NCBI RefSeq assembly: GCF_002803985.1
Contig: NZ_CP024963.1
Location: forward strand, 558,001 to 622,000
From: Williamsoniiplasma luminosum
GTDB taxonomy: Bacteria; Bacillota_I; Bacilli_A; Mycoplasmatales; Mycoplasmataceae
DNA length: 64,000 nucleotides
Reading direction: 5' to 3'
The notes below the pieces were generated by a model that was not told the DNA's origin, did no database searches, and was given only the letters and a program-made list of their open reading frames with translations. Of this stretch, positions 21,163 through 30,497 are shown piece after piece (the stretch's first letter is position 1; each line of letters begins with the position of its first letter). Both the position numbers and the translations under genes were made by a program.

Positions 21163-21617
21163 ATTTGATTATTTTCCTGCTTTTTGATCTTCTTTTTGTT
21201 AATGAATTTTCATCTTCTGGTATTAATCAATTTATTAGAAAATTTGATGATGATTAATCAGTTTCATTTTAATCTAGCAATTATGTTTTTCATAAAGTTT
21301 ACCCCCGTCCAATATAGATTAGGATTTTTTCATTAAAAATGACCATTAATTGCTTTTGTTTTTTTGTAAAATCAAAAAAACAAAATAAAATTGGCGAAAA
21401 ACACTAAATTTATTGAGAAAAGTAATTTAAATAAGTTTTAGAATCAATTTTTAATGTTAAAAAACAAGGTTTGAAGATTTTGATGAGAAGCATTAAAAAA
21501 ATGAAAAATTTAGAGTGAATAAGAAAATTGTGAAACCTATAAAAGATTTATTGATAATTAAATTATAACATGCTGTTTGCAAAATGAAATATCTAAACTA
21601 ATATTTTTTTGCAAATT
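21163..21617. other. AT-rich spacer, no gene seen
   Basis: About 450 bp without a credible open frame. It should contain the promoter for the coiled-coil gene and may contain the chromosome/ICE boundary; no direct repeat could be assigned as an attachment site. Confidence 0.4.
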
Positions 21618-21646
21618 AAAAATTTAGCAATAGTCTTGCTATTTTT
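21618..21646 (-). terminator. Terminator of the transposase-like gene
   Basis: TAGCAA-TAGTC-TTGCTA hairpin (21625-21641) about 25 bp beyond the stop codon at 21668, with AT-rich flanks giving a T-run on both strands. Confidence 0.6.
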
Positions 21647-21667
21647 GATTAATTAAAAGTTTAATAA

Positions 21668-22846
21668 CTATGCACTTAAGTCATATTCATTATTAATTTT
21701 GAAGGCCCGCATTGTCATCATATTCATAAAAACTAAATCAGACAATGCTTTTGATCCAAAACCTAAAATAGCTTTAACTAATCGACAAACTTCCGATTCC
21801 ACAGAAACACCAAAGTTATATTCTAATGAATTATTGACAACTGCTTCGCTATTATTTGTGAAATACTTAACAACCTTGCTTCTATTAGGGAAAAGCTTGA
21901 GAAAAGCCATTAGAGATTCAAATTCGCCTAAATAAAGCAATTCCTTTGCGTGTCTTAAATTTGCTTGGTTTTGTGGGTTGTACTTTTGTTTACCACGTAT
22001 AAAAAAATCTTTTAAATATTTAACTGAATGGAATTTATCTAAAATTAAAGTGGCATTTAATTCTTTTGCAATTTTTTTAAAACTTCGATCACCATCACCA
22101 CCAATAATAATTTGCGCATTATCAAAATTCTCATAAAAGTTATTACCATATTGTTTTATAGATTGAACTGTATCTTCAACTGAAATAGTAGGTCCAAAAC
22201 CAACATAACCAGCAATAAAACCAACACGCTTCGAAATTAATAAACTCTCCTTTTTTGATTCTAAATTTTCTTTTTTTCCTAAATTGAACGATATTACTCG
22301 AATCTGTTTTTGAACTTTCTTATTTGTAATATTTTTCACATCTTGGTTTTTGACCGTTGGATATGCATCATCCAAGAAAACATAAACTAATTGACCATCT
22401 TGAAGTTTTGGTTTCTCCTTGATAGCTTTTTCCATTTCCATTTGGTGTAGATCCAAACTTCTATAATAAGTTGAAATTGTCATGTTTGTAATTTTCAATT
22501 TATTCATTGCAGCTTTTACAGCTTTGTATTTACCAAAAGTATCAATGTAATTTAAAATTTCTTTTCTAATAAAATTTGGTATTGGACTTTTGGAAGATAA
22601 ATCAAATTCTTCTAATACGGGCGCAAACCATTTTTTTGTTTCTGCATTTTTATATATTCTGAAACTAAATAATATCGTACCTTCTTTTGTTCTTAAAAAT
22701 CGTTTTCGATTTGTTGATTTTTTTCAAAGAGTTTTGTCTCTAGTTTTAAATCAAGTTTGATCATAATCTTCAATTTCTTTTTTTAAATTTGATAGCCCTT
22801 GCTCGTTTATAAAAGCAATGGTAGTTTCTAATTTTGAATTGTTCAT
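21668..22846 (-). CDS. ISLre2/UPF0236-type transposase-like protein (Mollicutes ICE type)
   Basis: 392 residues, read through two TGA-Trp codons. Features of the ISLre2/UPF0236 group: a basic N-terminus, VYVFLDDAYPTV (first acidic residue), IIGGDGDRSFKKIAKELN and LDKFHSVKYLKDF (GDG and DxFH motifs), and a C-terminal helical region. Homologues are a recurring component of mycoplasma ICEs. It ends in a terminator and is preceded by a hairpin-rich leader. No terminal inverted repeats were found right beside it, so it is probably an ICE gene rather than a free insertion sequence. It may be the excision/integration enzyme. Confidence 0.78.
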
Positions 22847-22870
22847 AAATCTCCTTAAGTAAATAAAAAG

Positions 22871-22977
22871 GCATTACTAAATATAAATTCGTAATGCTAG
22901 AGATGCTATACTTAAAATGAGAAGAAAAGTCACACCTTCTCTTCTTAAATTAAGTAGTGATAACGCACTACTTTTTT
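22871..22977. other. Hairpin cluster upstream of the transposase-like gene
   Basis: GCATTAC / GTAATGC (22871-22877, 22891-22897) and AGTAGTG / CACTACT plus T-run (22953-22977). The latter is a good plus-strand terminator that would shield the element from plus-strand transcription. The former would lie in the transposase mRNA leader. Confidence 0.5.
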
Positions 22978-23204
22978 ATTTACAATTACATTTAATCATA
23001 TGTTTTGAAACAAAGGATTTAATTACAAAAATTCACAAGTAATCAACATTAAAATTAGATTATTTTAAAAACAAAACAGCTTTTGAAATTTTGAAATAAT
23101 TGTTCATAATTCGTATTCTTCAAATTATCTTAATTTTCAATCTTCATCAAATTTTTAGGGGTCAAATTATCCTGTTAATCAAAACATTTTAATTTCATTA
23201 AAAC

Positions 23205-23545
23205 CGAAAAGCACCCCTAAAACCCCTTTTCTTGTTATTTATTAACAAGCAGGGTAAGGGGTGGTTCCATTTTTAACAAAATGAACCAAAAAGCCTTATA
23301 AATAAAGGACTTTTGGTGGAACCATTTTCAAAAAACGTGGTTCCATTTTTAACAAAATGAACCAAAAAGCCTTATAAATAAAGGATTTTTGGTGGAACCA
23401 CTTCCTTGAAAACGTCTAACCCGACTTCTTTAAGTTAGTTGTTTTTTGACAAAAACAAGGTTATTAACCTTAAAAAAGCAAGGTTGTTAGCCTTTTGTCA
23501 TGAACGAAAAGGTTAAAATTGACTAAAATATCCACTTATCCACAA
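23205..23545. other. Hairpin array with tandem DnaA boxes: candidate replication or transfer origin
   Basis: Within 340 bp I see several nested stems in series. CACCCCT...AGGGGTG (from ~23211 to ~23264) encloses CTTGTTA-TTTAT-TAACAAG. Two near-identical ~65-bp direct repeats follow (23261-23324 and 23337-23402), each bounded by TGGTTCCA/TGGAACCA with an internal CCAAAAAGCCTT/AAGGATTTTTGG stem. Then TGACAAAA...TTTTGTCA (~23447-23500) encloses AAGGTTATTAACCTT and AAGGTTGTTAGCCTT. Next come ATATCCACT and the consensus DnaA box TTATCCACA (23528-23544). No protein-coding frame spans it. An oriV/oriT or single-strand origin of the ICE is my inference. Confidence 0.6.
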
Positions 23546-23775
23546 AAAGCAGTACTTTTTGATTGAAAAGCTAATTTTTTTCATGTCAAACATAATAAAA
23601 TGGAATTTAAATATGCTTTTATACAACTTTTGTTTGCATTAAATCATAATTAAAAACATAAAAATTGATGCAATTATTAGATCAAAATAAAACTTAAATC
23701 TTTTTTGAGACAACTATGGGATGATAGTTCTTTTTTCGTTTTTAATGATTCTAATAAAATAGCAAACATCAATAC

Positions 23776-23803
23776 AAAAAAAGTGTAGTTTTTTCTACAC
23801 TTT
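23776..23803. terminator. AAAGTGTA/TACACTTT terminator
   Basis: AAAGTGTAG-TTTTTT-CTACACTTT flanked by A- and T-runs, the same motif family used after most ICE gene clusters. It lies downstream of the topoisomerase cluster. Confidence 0.75.
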
Positions 23804-23910
23804 AAATCATCTATTTTTTTCTTTAATTTTTTCGATTAAATTGTTATATCCATTAATTTTTAAATCAAACTATAAATTTTGATTTTGATCATTTTGAAAG
23901 CAGTATAAAA

Positions 23911-23936
23911 AGAAAAGTTCCCTTTCAGGAACGTTC
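23911..23936 (-). terminator. Terminator after the topoisomerase gene cluster
   Basis: GTTCC-TGAAAG-GGAAC on the minus strand followed by TTTTCTTTTT, about 30 bp beyond the stop at 23964. Confidence 0.7.
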
Positions 23937-23963
23937 CATTTTTAATCTTTTGGTTGATGATTA

Positions 23964-24266
23964 TTAATTCATTAACAACAATTTATTAGAAAATAAATCT
24001 TGTATTTCATCCAATTGTTCAAAAAAATAATTTAAATGTAAGCAATAATAACAAGATGAAAATGTTAATGCTTGTACTTTAATTGAAACATGTGTTCCTT
24101 CACAATCTTGGTATTTATGATTTAAATGTTGTAATAAAGATTTAAATGATGATCGTAATCCATCGATATAATCTATTAATTTTTCATTAGTTATATTTTC
24201 AAAAACTTCAAATTCTTGATTTATTCGTTTAAGGATTTTTTCATTTTCTTCTAAAATCTTATTCAT
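23964..24266 (-). CDS. Small helical protein, unknown
   Basis: 100 residues, starting at the ATG that overlaps the topoisomerase stop (TAATG), so co-translated with it. It is mostly amphipathic helix, with four Cys (CEGTH, CYYC cluster around residues 57-77) that could bind a metal. No recognised family. Position suggests a role in ICE DNA processing. Confidence 0.65.
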   Translation of the reverse strand: MNKILEENEKILKRINQEFEVFENITNEKLIDYIDGLRSSFKSLLQHLNHKYQDCEGTHVSIKVQALTFSSCYYCLHLNYFFEQLDEIQDLFSNKLLLMN

Positions 24267-26395
24267 TATTTAAACCCTCTTCTTTTATCGTCTTCTTTTA
24301 TCATTTTAGCTAAAGTTTCACAATCTAATGTTTTGACAAATTCTTTCATAGAATTGTCTTTCATAGACTTGCTTGATTTTTTATCAAAAAATTTTATGAA
24401 ATCACATTGTTGATTTTTACATTTTTGATATTTATTGCCATTCTTTGCAACACCTTCAAATACAACACCAACTTTACATTTTTTACATTTTTTTAATCCA
24501 TAATCTCAATTAATATACTCACATTCTTTGTTAGAACAATATTCATAATCTTTACCAGTTTTTGTTTTGTTGAGTTTTAAAAAACCAACCTTACAATTTG
24601 TGCAAATTTTAGAATCTCGATTTGTTTCTTGGACAAATTCGATATGATCACAAGTCTCATTTATACACTTAGAATATTCAAAACCTTTTTTTGAAATTAA
24701 ACCTTCCTTTCAAGTTTTTTGCTTACACTTTTTGCAATCTTTGTATTGAATAGTTTTTGAAGACACTTCCTTCATTAGTTTGTTTCAAAAATCCTTCAAA
24801 ACAATTTTATGGTCCATTTTTCCACTTGAAATCAAATCCAATTCTTTTTCTAATTGAATAGTATAATTCACTGCAATAATATCATTTCAATTATTTTTTA
24901 AATAATCATTAACATTTTTTCCTAACGGTAAAATACTTATTTTAGATTTACTCTTAATTTCAGTGTATCCACGTCTTTGATTTACTTCAACAGCATTAGC
25001 ATATGTTGCTGGTCTACCTAAACCATTTTTTTTCATTTCTTTAATTAAAGAAACTTCGGTAAATAAAGTTTTAGGTTTGCTTTCAATTTCAACCAATTCT
25101 TTTTTGTGAATATCTATAAAATTAGTTTTAGGTTTAATGTTGTTACTTTCTGGTTTTTTATCAAAAAAGTAAAGATCATAAACACCATAATCTAAATAGT
25201 TTTTTGCAGTGGCTCTAAATATAAAATTGTTTAATTCGACAACTAGTGTTTGGTTTAGACCGCTAGCTTCTTTTAAACCATAAGATATTGTATTTTTATA
25301 AATAATTTCATACACACCAGATACATATTCATCATTAATTTTATCTTGAACCTTTGCTAGAGAAAAATCAGTTGGAATAATTGCAGGGTGGCCTTCTTGA
25401 GCTGAAGAATCAACTTTAACATCCTTTAAAACACCTAATGCTTTTTGGCCAAATTTATTAATAATATATTCTGAAAGTTTTTCTTTAGTTTTTATATCAA
25501 TATTTCTTGAATCTGTACGAATGTAAGTAATTAATCCAGCTTCATAAAGTATTTGCAAAGCCTTTGTAGCCTTGCTTGTTCCGCCTTTTAATTTACCAAT
25601 TATTGCAACCAATGCACTTTGTGTATCAAAAGGTTGAAAAAAATTTTCTTTAAATTCTTTTTCAACAAAACTAATCACATTAGCTTTATTAGAAATTAAA
25701 GAATTTAGAATTTGCTCCATTTCTGGTTTGTTTGGGGTTTTTCAATCTTTTAATTCTTCAGTTATTAAATTAAAGACTAATTGATTTATATCTTCAATTT
25801 TAATTGTGTAATTAAGATCTTTAACAAATTCTTCAATTGCCTGTTGATTAGTAGCAATCAATCTTAATGTTGCTCCTTGTACACGTCCGGTAGATGCCCC
25901 ACCTGTATTTTGGCGAACTTCTTGTGAAAGCACATAACCAATTGTTTTATCTAAAATAGTGCGAGTATTAGCTGAATTTACTAAATTATAATCAATTTCA
26001 CTTAGATTATTTAGTTGTCTAGCAACTTCATCTTTTGTAATTGAATTTAATTTCATTCGCTTAAATGGTTTATTTAAATTTTTTAATATTTCAAAAAGAT
26101 GCCAAGCGATAGCTTCACCTTCGCGATCAGGATCCGATGCTAAAATAATTTGATCAACTTCACTTGCTTTGGTTTTCAATTCCTCAACTACTTTTTTCTT
26201 ATCTGCAGAAACTATTCAACTAGCTTCTAATTTATTTCAATCCACTCCAATTGAATAATCAAAAGAATTTGAAAGTTCACGAATATGACCAATTGATGCT
26301 CCACCAATTCATTTATGTTGTGGTTGTAATTCTTTTGCATATTCAACTACATGTTTTGCTTTAGATGGGGATTCCATAATAATTAAATATTTCAT
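24266..26395 (-). CDS. Type IA DNA topoisomerase encoded by the ICE
   Basis: 709 residues. Toprim motifs MESPSKAKHVVEY (residues ~7-19) and ASDPDREGEAIAWH; active-site Tyr at about 291 in GLITYIRTDS; GHPAIIPT and GLGRPATYA. Residues ~590-700 hold a series of CxxC zinc-ribbon pairs, as in TopA/TopB of mobile elements. It relaxes negative supercoils and could aid single-strand transfer or replication. It sits in a four-gene cluster behind leader module A. It is a second topoisomerase in addition to the presumed chromosomal TopA, so I give no gene symbol. Confidence 0.9.
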
Positions 26396-26396
26396 A

Positions 26397-26597
26397 CTAC
26401 TCAATTCCCGATTCAATTTCTAGTTTTGCATAACATTGATCACAGATTGGTGTCCCACAATTTTTATTTACATAATTAAAAATATCAAATGATTTAGATG
26501 ATGAACAATAATTACAATTTCTATATTCCATTTCAAATGAAAATGAATTGACAGGTTTGTAAATAAAATCTGATTTGTTTATTTTATTAATGATCAT
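26397..26597 (-). CDS. Small zinc-finger-like protein
   Basis: 66 residues with paired cysteines NCNYC (residues ~28-32) and PICDQCYA (~50-57), spacing consistent with a single zinc-binding knuckle. Starts 2 nt downstream of the preceding gene's stop and ends 1 nt before the topoisomerase ATG, so it is tightly coupled. Function unknown; a DNA-binding accessory is plausible. Confidence 0.65.
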   Translation of the reverse strand: MIINKINKSDFIYKPVNSFSFEMEYRNCNYCSSSKSFDIFNYVNKNCGTPICDQCYAKLEIESGIE

Positions 26598-26599
26598 AA

Positions 26600-27169
26600 T
26601 TACATCTCCATTCCATCATCTTCATTTGAAGATTGATTATTGTTTGGGGTGGTTATTGTTGCATTTGTCGTTTCGTTTTTCATTCTTATTGCTTTTAACT
26701 CTTGAGTACCGTGTTTTTGAATTTGTTTTTCTTTTCCGCTAAACTGAAGATTGTAAATAAGTTTGGATTTGTGGTTTGTTTCAATAGAAGAATCTATTAC
26801 CGCCATAACATCTTCAGACAATCTGCGTAAAGGGAATTTGGGGTGGGATTTTAAAGCCCCATAATCAAAATCCTCAATATTCTTTATTGGTTTTGTATGC
26901 TTGTTGAGTTTTGTTCAAAAAATATTAGTTGTATTAACATAAAAATGATTGGTATTAGGAGATTTATATTGTTGAGAACGCCTTCTTAAGGACATTGAAT
27001 AATCGGTTAAATCAATAAAATTTTTGAAATTATTGTTTTTAACAGTTCCGTATGCAGCGATTAAGCTTCAACCGTTTCTTGATTCCAAAACCAGTGCCTC
27101 TCTTGGTTTTTTATGATGATTCATTTTTATCAGATTTGCATTTGATTTGTTTTTTTTCATATATTCCAT
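26600..27169 (-). CDS. ICE protein of unknown function with acidic EDDGMEM tail
   Basis: 189 residues with two TGA-Trp codons. The start at ATG 27169 is about 20 nt after a hairpin-T-run. Features: basic N-terminus, YSMSLRRRSQQYKSP in the middle, and a C-terminus of Thr/Asn-rich linker plus QSSNEDDGMEM. The same ending occurs in the protein at 39337 (EDDGLEM) and variants elsewhere. The tail's last codons also supply the GGAG ribosome-binding site for the next gene. No family recognised. Confidence 0.7.
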
Positions 27170-27184
27170 TTAATATAAAATAAA

Positions 27185-27273
27185 AGTAAAAAGAGCAACA
27201 ATGTTGCTCTTTAAATATGCGCCTACATTCCCAATAAAAGGGCCAGCATTATCTGTTTAAATTGTAGGTCGGT
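27185..27273 (-). ncRNA. Candidate small structured RNA upstream of gene 26600
   Basis: On the minus strand a TATAAT (27280-27285) is followed by CCTACA...TGTAGG (27263-27268 with 27222-27227) enclosing CCC-TTTTATT-GGG, then AAGAGCAACATTGTTGCTCTT plus T-run (27191-27213). That is promoter, ~60-nt structured body and terminator. It could be a stand-alone RNA or a leader controlling the gene at 27169. It matches no riboswitch class I know. Confidence 0.5.
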
Positions 27274-27333
27274 AATTTAATTATACAACAAAATTCAAAT
27301 TTTTATATAAATTTTATATTTTTCCTTTTCTTT

Positions 27334-27448
27334 TTTAAAGTCCTGTGGACCATTTATTCAAAGAAAGTACAAAAGTACATAATTGTGGTTATAAAAACAA
27401 AAAAGCAGTACTTTCGTACTACTTTCTTTGTTACATTGATTATAACAT
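27334..27448 (-). promoter_or_regulatory. ICE leader module A (promoter + attenuator)
   Basis: Extended -10 TGTTATAAT, then CAAAGAAAGTAGTAC-GAAA-GTACTGCTTT followed by TTTTTTGTTTTTATA, then the complementary arm GTACTTTTGTACTTTCTTTG and the GGTCCACAGGACTTTAAA segment. First of ten copies. Here the module is separated from the coding genes by the candidate small RNA. Confidence 0.85.
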
Positions 27449-27540
27449 TATTGTATGAAAAGATAATCTTAATTCGAAAGGAGAAAATGATTAAAAAATA
27501 AAATAGAAGGTTGATAGTTTAAAGTCGTTCCGGACTTTTT

Positions 27541-27619
27541 TGGTGGAAGTGGTAGGACTCAAACCTACTCATTTTAAAATTAAACTATCAATAATTATTA
27601 AAACAAATCTTTCACTTCC
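27541..27619 (-). tRNA. tRNA-like element lacking a normal D arm (possible tRNA pseudogene)
   Basis: Minus-strand 79 nt with a perfect 7-bp acceptor stem GGAAGTG/CACTTCC, discriminator A plus encoded CCA, and a perfect T arm GTAGG-TTTGAGT-CCTAC. The 44 nt between fit tRNA length but give no D stem-loop with GG. The anticodon arm is only a weak AATTA/TAATT stem with a 9-nt loop. T-loop position 56 is T rather than C, matching loss of the D-loop GG contact. Downstream GTC-GGAAC hairpin with T-run. No anticodon can be assigned. It may be decayed or a genuine tRNA mimic. Confidence 0.5.
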
Positions 27620-27659
27620 AAAAATAGTTTTTTAAAGTTGACTATTAACAACTAAATTT

Positions 27660-28085
27660 CTAATCTCATAGAATAGAGTCTTGAAGTGTTTGGTAATCTT
27701 CATTTTCATCAGTAGAATTATTATTGAATTGTGAAGTCAAAACTTCATTATTTTGCTCAACACTTAATTCTTTTTTAACTTTCTGAGATTCCAAAAAATG
27801 AACTCGATCAGCTGCAACATTGATAATATTTTCATATTTGCCCTCTTTGTTACTACTACGTACTTGCAATCGTCCTTCAACAGATATTAAACTTCCTTTT
27901 CCTAAATACTTATTCATATTTTCAGCAGTGTGGTTAAAAGCTATACAAGGAATAAAATTTGTGTGTTCTCCATCTTTTCTATGTTCAGACACCGCAATTG
28001 TAAATCCTAAAAAAACATTGCCATTAGAAGCTGTTTTTAATTCAAGATTTTTTGTAATTCTTCCGATTAAATTAATTTGATTCAT
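27660..28085 (-). CDS. ssb: Single-stranded DNA-binding protein of the ICE
   Basis: 141 residues. OB-fold motifs of bacterial SSB: MNQINLIGRITKNLEL, FLGFTIAVSEH, TNFIPCIAFNHTAENMNKYLGKGSLISVEGRLQVRS. The C-terminal linker is Asn/Glu-rich and the tail ends DSILWD instead of the usual acidic DDDIPF, so partner contacts may differ. A TGA-Trp is the penultimate sense codon. It is coupled behind a 48-residue gene with AGGAGGTGAAATAAATG. Likely coats transferred strand DNA together with the ICE topoisomerase. Confidence 0.92.
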
Positions 28086-28232
28086 TTATTTCACCTCCTG
28101 TCTCAAGTCTCATAACATTGATAAAATGTATTCCTTTTGGATTTCTATTAAATCTGAATTTGGTTGTTTATTTAACCTATTTAATTGTTTTTTGAGAAGA
28201 TCTATTTCTAAATAAAATTGTTTTTTTGACAT
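28086..28232 (-). CDS. 48-residue ICE protein, unknown
   Basis: MSKKQFYLEI start, amphipathic helix with Leu repeats, ending MLWDLRQEVK. The final codons contain the AGGAGGTGAAATAA ribosome-binding site of ssb. The last 36 bp of this gene recur in inverted orientation at 63579-63614. Too short to classify. Confidence 0.55.
28093..28128 (+). repeat. 36-bp inverted repeat, copy 1
   Basis: Identical to the reverse complement of 63579-63614. It overlaps the end of the 48-residue gene just before ssb and is richer in G+C than its surroundings. Its partner lies in another reading frame and orientation relative to coding, so conservation is at DNA level. Confidence 0.9.
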
Positions 28233-28234
28233 AA

Positions 28235-28585
28235 TTATTCATGTCCCAATTCGTTTAGATATTCTTCAACCAAACCTAGGCCTTTTTGACTCATATAAGG
28301 TTTTAATAATGCTCTAGTATCTTTTTCTTCAACAAACCATCATGTTGCACAGTCATTATAATCATCTTCATCACTTGGCCATTTAAAATCACCAACTGGT
28401 ATTTCTATCGTGTCATCTTTTTGAGTGAGAATACATATCTTATATTGATAAGCGTTATTTTTATCAAAATCTAAATACATATCAGAAATCTTTTCTTCAT
28501 CAAAATATTTTTTAAATTCATCAATAATATCACTTGCATTTTCATTTAAAGATTCAGCCATTGTATCTGAAAAATAATATCCCAT
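28235..28585 (-). CDS. Acidic ICE protein, unknown (116 aa)
   Basis: Starts at ATG 28585 behind GGGGGTTGAG, which is encoded in the tail of the preceding gene. Acidic, with FDEEKISDMYLDFDKNN and DFKWPSDEDDYNDCATWWF; two Trp from TGA/TGG. It has a compact alpha/beta look but no family I recognise. Third-to-fourth gene of the cluster behind leader B that leads into ssb. Confidence 0.65.
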
Positions 28586-28586
28586 A

Positions 28587-28901
28587 TTACTCAACCCCCA
28601 ATTCTTGATCACCATCAAATTCAAAATTGTTAGCCATTTTTAAAATAGTTTGTTGAACTGAAGTATCTACAATTTGAATTAGGGCATCATATGGACTATC
28701 AAAATCACTTAAATAAAAATGATCATTAGCCGAATTGGTGTCACCTTCCACAAAAACATCATTAAAAGTTAAACCCTTAGATTTTACATAATCTGTAATA
28801 TCTGCATTAAATGAATGTTGAACTTCAATTCATTCTTTTACTCACTCATTCGTTTCTGAATTTAATTCAATCATTAGATTTTTTAAAGTAGTTTTTTGCA
28901 T
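28587..28901 (-). CDS. ICE protein, unknown (104 aa)
   Basis: MQKTTLKNLMIEL start, TGA-Trp in NEWVKEWIEVQ, acidic second half (FVEGDTNSANDHFYLSDFDSP), and tail DQELGVE whose last codons double as the next gene's ribosome-binding site. Start ATG 28901 follows GGGGGTCAAT in the preceding gene's tail. Tightly packed cluster, function unknown. Confidence 0.65.
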
Positions 28902-28902
28902 A

Positions 28903-29094
28903 TTAATTGACCCCCATTTCTTGATCTTTTGAAAGTTGGATTAAATTATTGATTTCGTTTATAAAATTTTGAAATGAAAAATTTAAAACTTCTCCAACTT
29001 TTCAATCGTTATCTAGAAATGCGTCTGCATTTTCTAAAGCAATTTCATACTTTGTTTTTAACTCTAGTAGTTTAGAGTCTAGTTTATTCGACAT
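28903..29094 (-). CDS. 63-residue ICE protein, unknown
   Basis: First gene behind leader B, with GGAGGGCATAAG before the ATG. MSNKLDSKLLELKTKYE resembles the N-terminus of the membrane protein at 60810 (MSKKLNSNLLELKTKHK), suggesting a shared targeting or interaction segment. Tail DQEMGVN. Predicted helical; function unknown. Confidence 0.62.
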
Positions 29095-29108
29095 ATCTTA
29101 TGCCCTCC

Positions 29109-29225
29109 GTTTAAAGTCCTGTAGACCTTTTATTCAAAGAAGGTACAAAAGTATGCAATCACAGCTATATAAAAACAAAAAAGCAGTACTTTTGTACTAC
29201 TTTCTTTGTTACATTGATTATAACA
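29109..29225 (-). promoter_or_regulatory. ICE leader module B
   Basis: Same promoter-attenuator module; the hairpin loop reads GTAC-AAAA-GTAC instead of GAAA. The GGTCTACAGGACTTTAAACGGAGG segment runs straight into the ribosome-binding site of gene 28903. Confidence 0.85.
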
Positions 29226-29258
29226 CAAATTAGCTAAATCAATTTAACTAGTTTAAGG

Positions 29259-29284
29259 AAAAGTGTAATTAAAAATACACTTTT
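29259..29284. terminator. AAAAGTGTA/TACACTTTT terminator
   Basis: 9-bp stem with ATTAAAAA loop and T-run, ending the cluster transcribed from leader C just upstream of leader B. Confidence 0.85.
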
Positions 29285-29290
29285 ATCATC

Positions 29291-30016
29291 TTATTTCATT
29301 TGAATTTCTTCATCAGCTTCTAAAAATTCATTTGAATTTAAAACATTATAAAAATCTGGATATTTTTCAACAATGGAGATATATTTAGGATCATTTTCAT
29401 TCAAAATATTGCTAAAGTTTGAATCACCATACATATCCTTTCCTTTATAAAAATAGAACTCATAAAATTGTGGTTGAAAATTCTTAAATTTTAAATCATA
29501 ATTTTCATCAATATCCGTACCAACAAATCCTAATTTTCATTCTTTTCAATTTGTAAAATTTTCTTTAAAAATTTCATTAACAATAAAATCTTGAACTTCT
29601 TTTTTAAGATTTTTTAGATTCTTATTTTCAGGTTTTAGATTTTCATTATTTTCAATTTGGATTTTATCTTCCAATATTTTTGTTAAAACTTTTTCAAAAC
29701 CTTCTAAATATATTTCTAAAACATTGTCCCAATTTTTTTCGTATTCATATGAATTGGTATTACCACTTTTATATTCACGCTTAAAATTTTTGTGAGTCTC
29801 CCCAAGATTTGAAAACTCTTCTTTTAGACGATCTAAATTAACTGTGTAATCTCTTTCATCAATGATGATATTTTCAATATCTTTTAAAGTGTTTATTCCA
29901 CCATTATCTTCGCTTGGCATATTGAATTCATTTCAATAGGCAACCGCATCTTTGGCTCCCAATATTTTAATTTGTGCTTTTATTTTTTCACTTAAATTTT
30001 CTTTAAATGCTTTCAT
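29291..30016 (-). CDS. ICE protein of unknown function (241 aa)
   Basis: MKAFKENLSEKIKAQIKILGAKDAVAYWNEF start. The middle is Glu/Lys/Asn-rich helical (LKKEVQDFIVNEIFKENF), and the C-terminal part has aromatic FQPQFYEFYFYKGKDMYG. The first eight residues are identical to those of the gene at 31294 because the start lies inside the 0.7-kb duplication. It starts one base after the stop of gene 30018 and ends 7 bp before the terminator. No family recognised. Confidence 0.68.
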
Positions 30017-30017
30017 G

Positions 30018-30485
30018 TTATTCCCCAACAATTTCTAATTCATCTTCGGTTTGATTTACAACTTCATGTTTTTGAATCGCTTCTTTAGCTCAGTTGATAA
30101 CTGAAAACGTATTATTAGCAACTAATTTATTTAATTCATTGTGTGATAATGTTTCGTTTTTAAAAATATGTTTTCCTTCTGCGTCTAATTCTTCGGTTTT
30201 AACACTAATTTTGACATCTTCAACAGTTGGAACAGAAATGTTATAAAATCCTGCATTAAAATTTGATTTAGTTGAATCGAAAGGAACAAAAGTTTTTTGC
30301 ACTCCTTTTTCATTCAAATCTCCTAGCTTAGCTAATTTTCATTCAGTAATATTTTTTTCTGCAACTCAAAAAGTCTTGTTATCTAATGTAATGGGGAATT
30401 TAATTTTCCCAGTTTTTTCATTTACAACACCTTTACCTAATTGTTTTGGTCAAATATAACCACTAACTCAGTTGTGTTTTTTCAT
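30018..30485 (-). CDS. ICE protein, unknown (155 aa), copy 1 of a duplicated gene
   Basis: MKKHNWVSGYIWPKQLGKG start; IKFPITLDNKTFWVAEKNITEW and VQKTFVPFDSTKSNFNAGFY suggest a beta-rich single-strand-binding-like or OB-type domain, but I cannot confirm it. Tail EDELEIVGE. Apparently identical to the protein at 31571. First gene behind leader C (ribosome-binding site GGAGGATTACGA). Function unknown. Confidence 0.72.
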
Positions 30486-30497
30486 TCGTAATCCTCC

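Noticed and set aside
21668-22846. A complete free-standing insertion sequence
   Set aside because: No terminal inverted repeats or target-site duplication were seen; similar genes are integral to mycoplasma ICEs.
27541-27619. tmRNA
   Set aside because: T arm and acceptor resemble a tRNA-like domain, but the 44-nt interior leaves no room for a tag ORF or pseudoknots.
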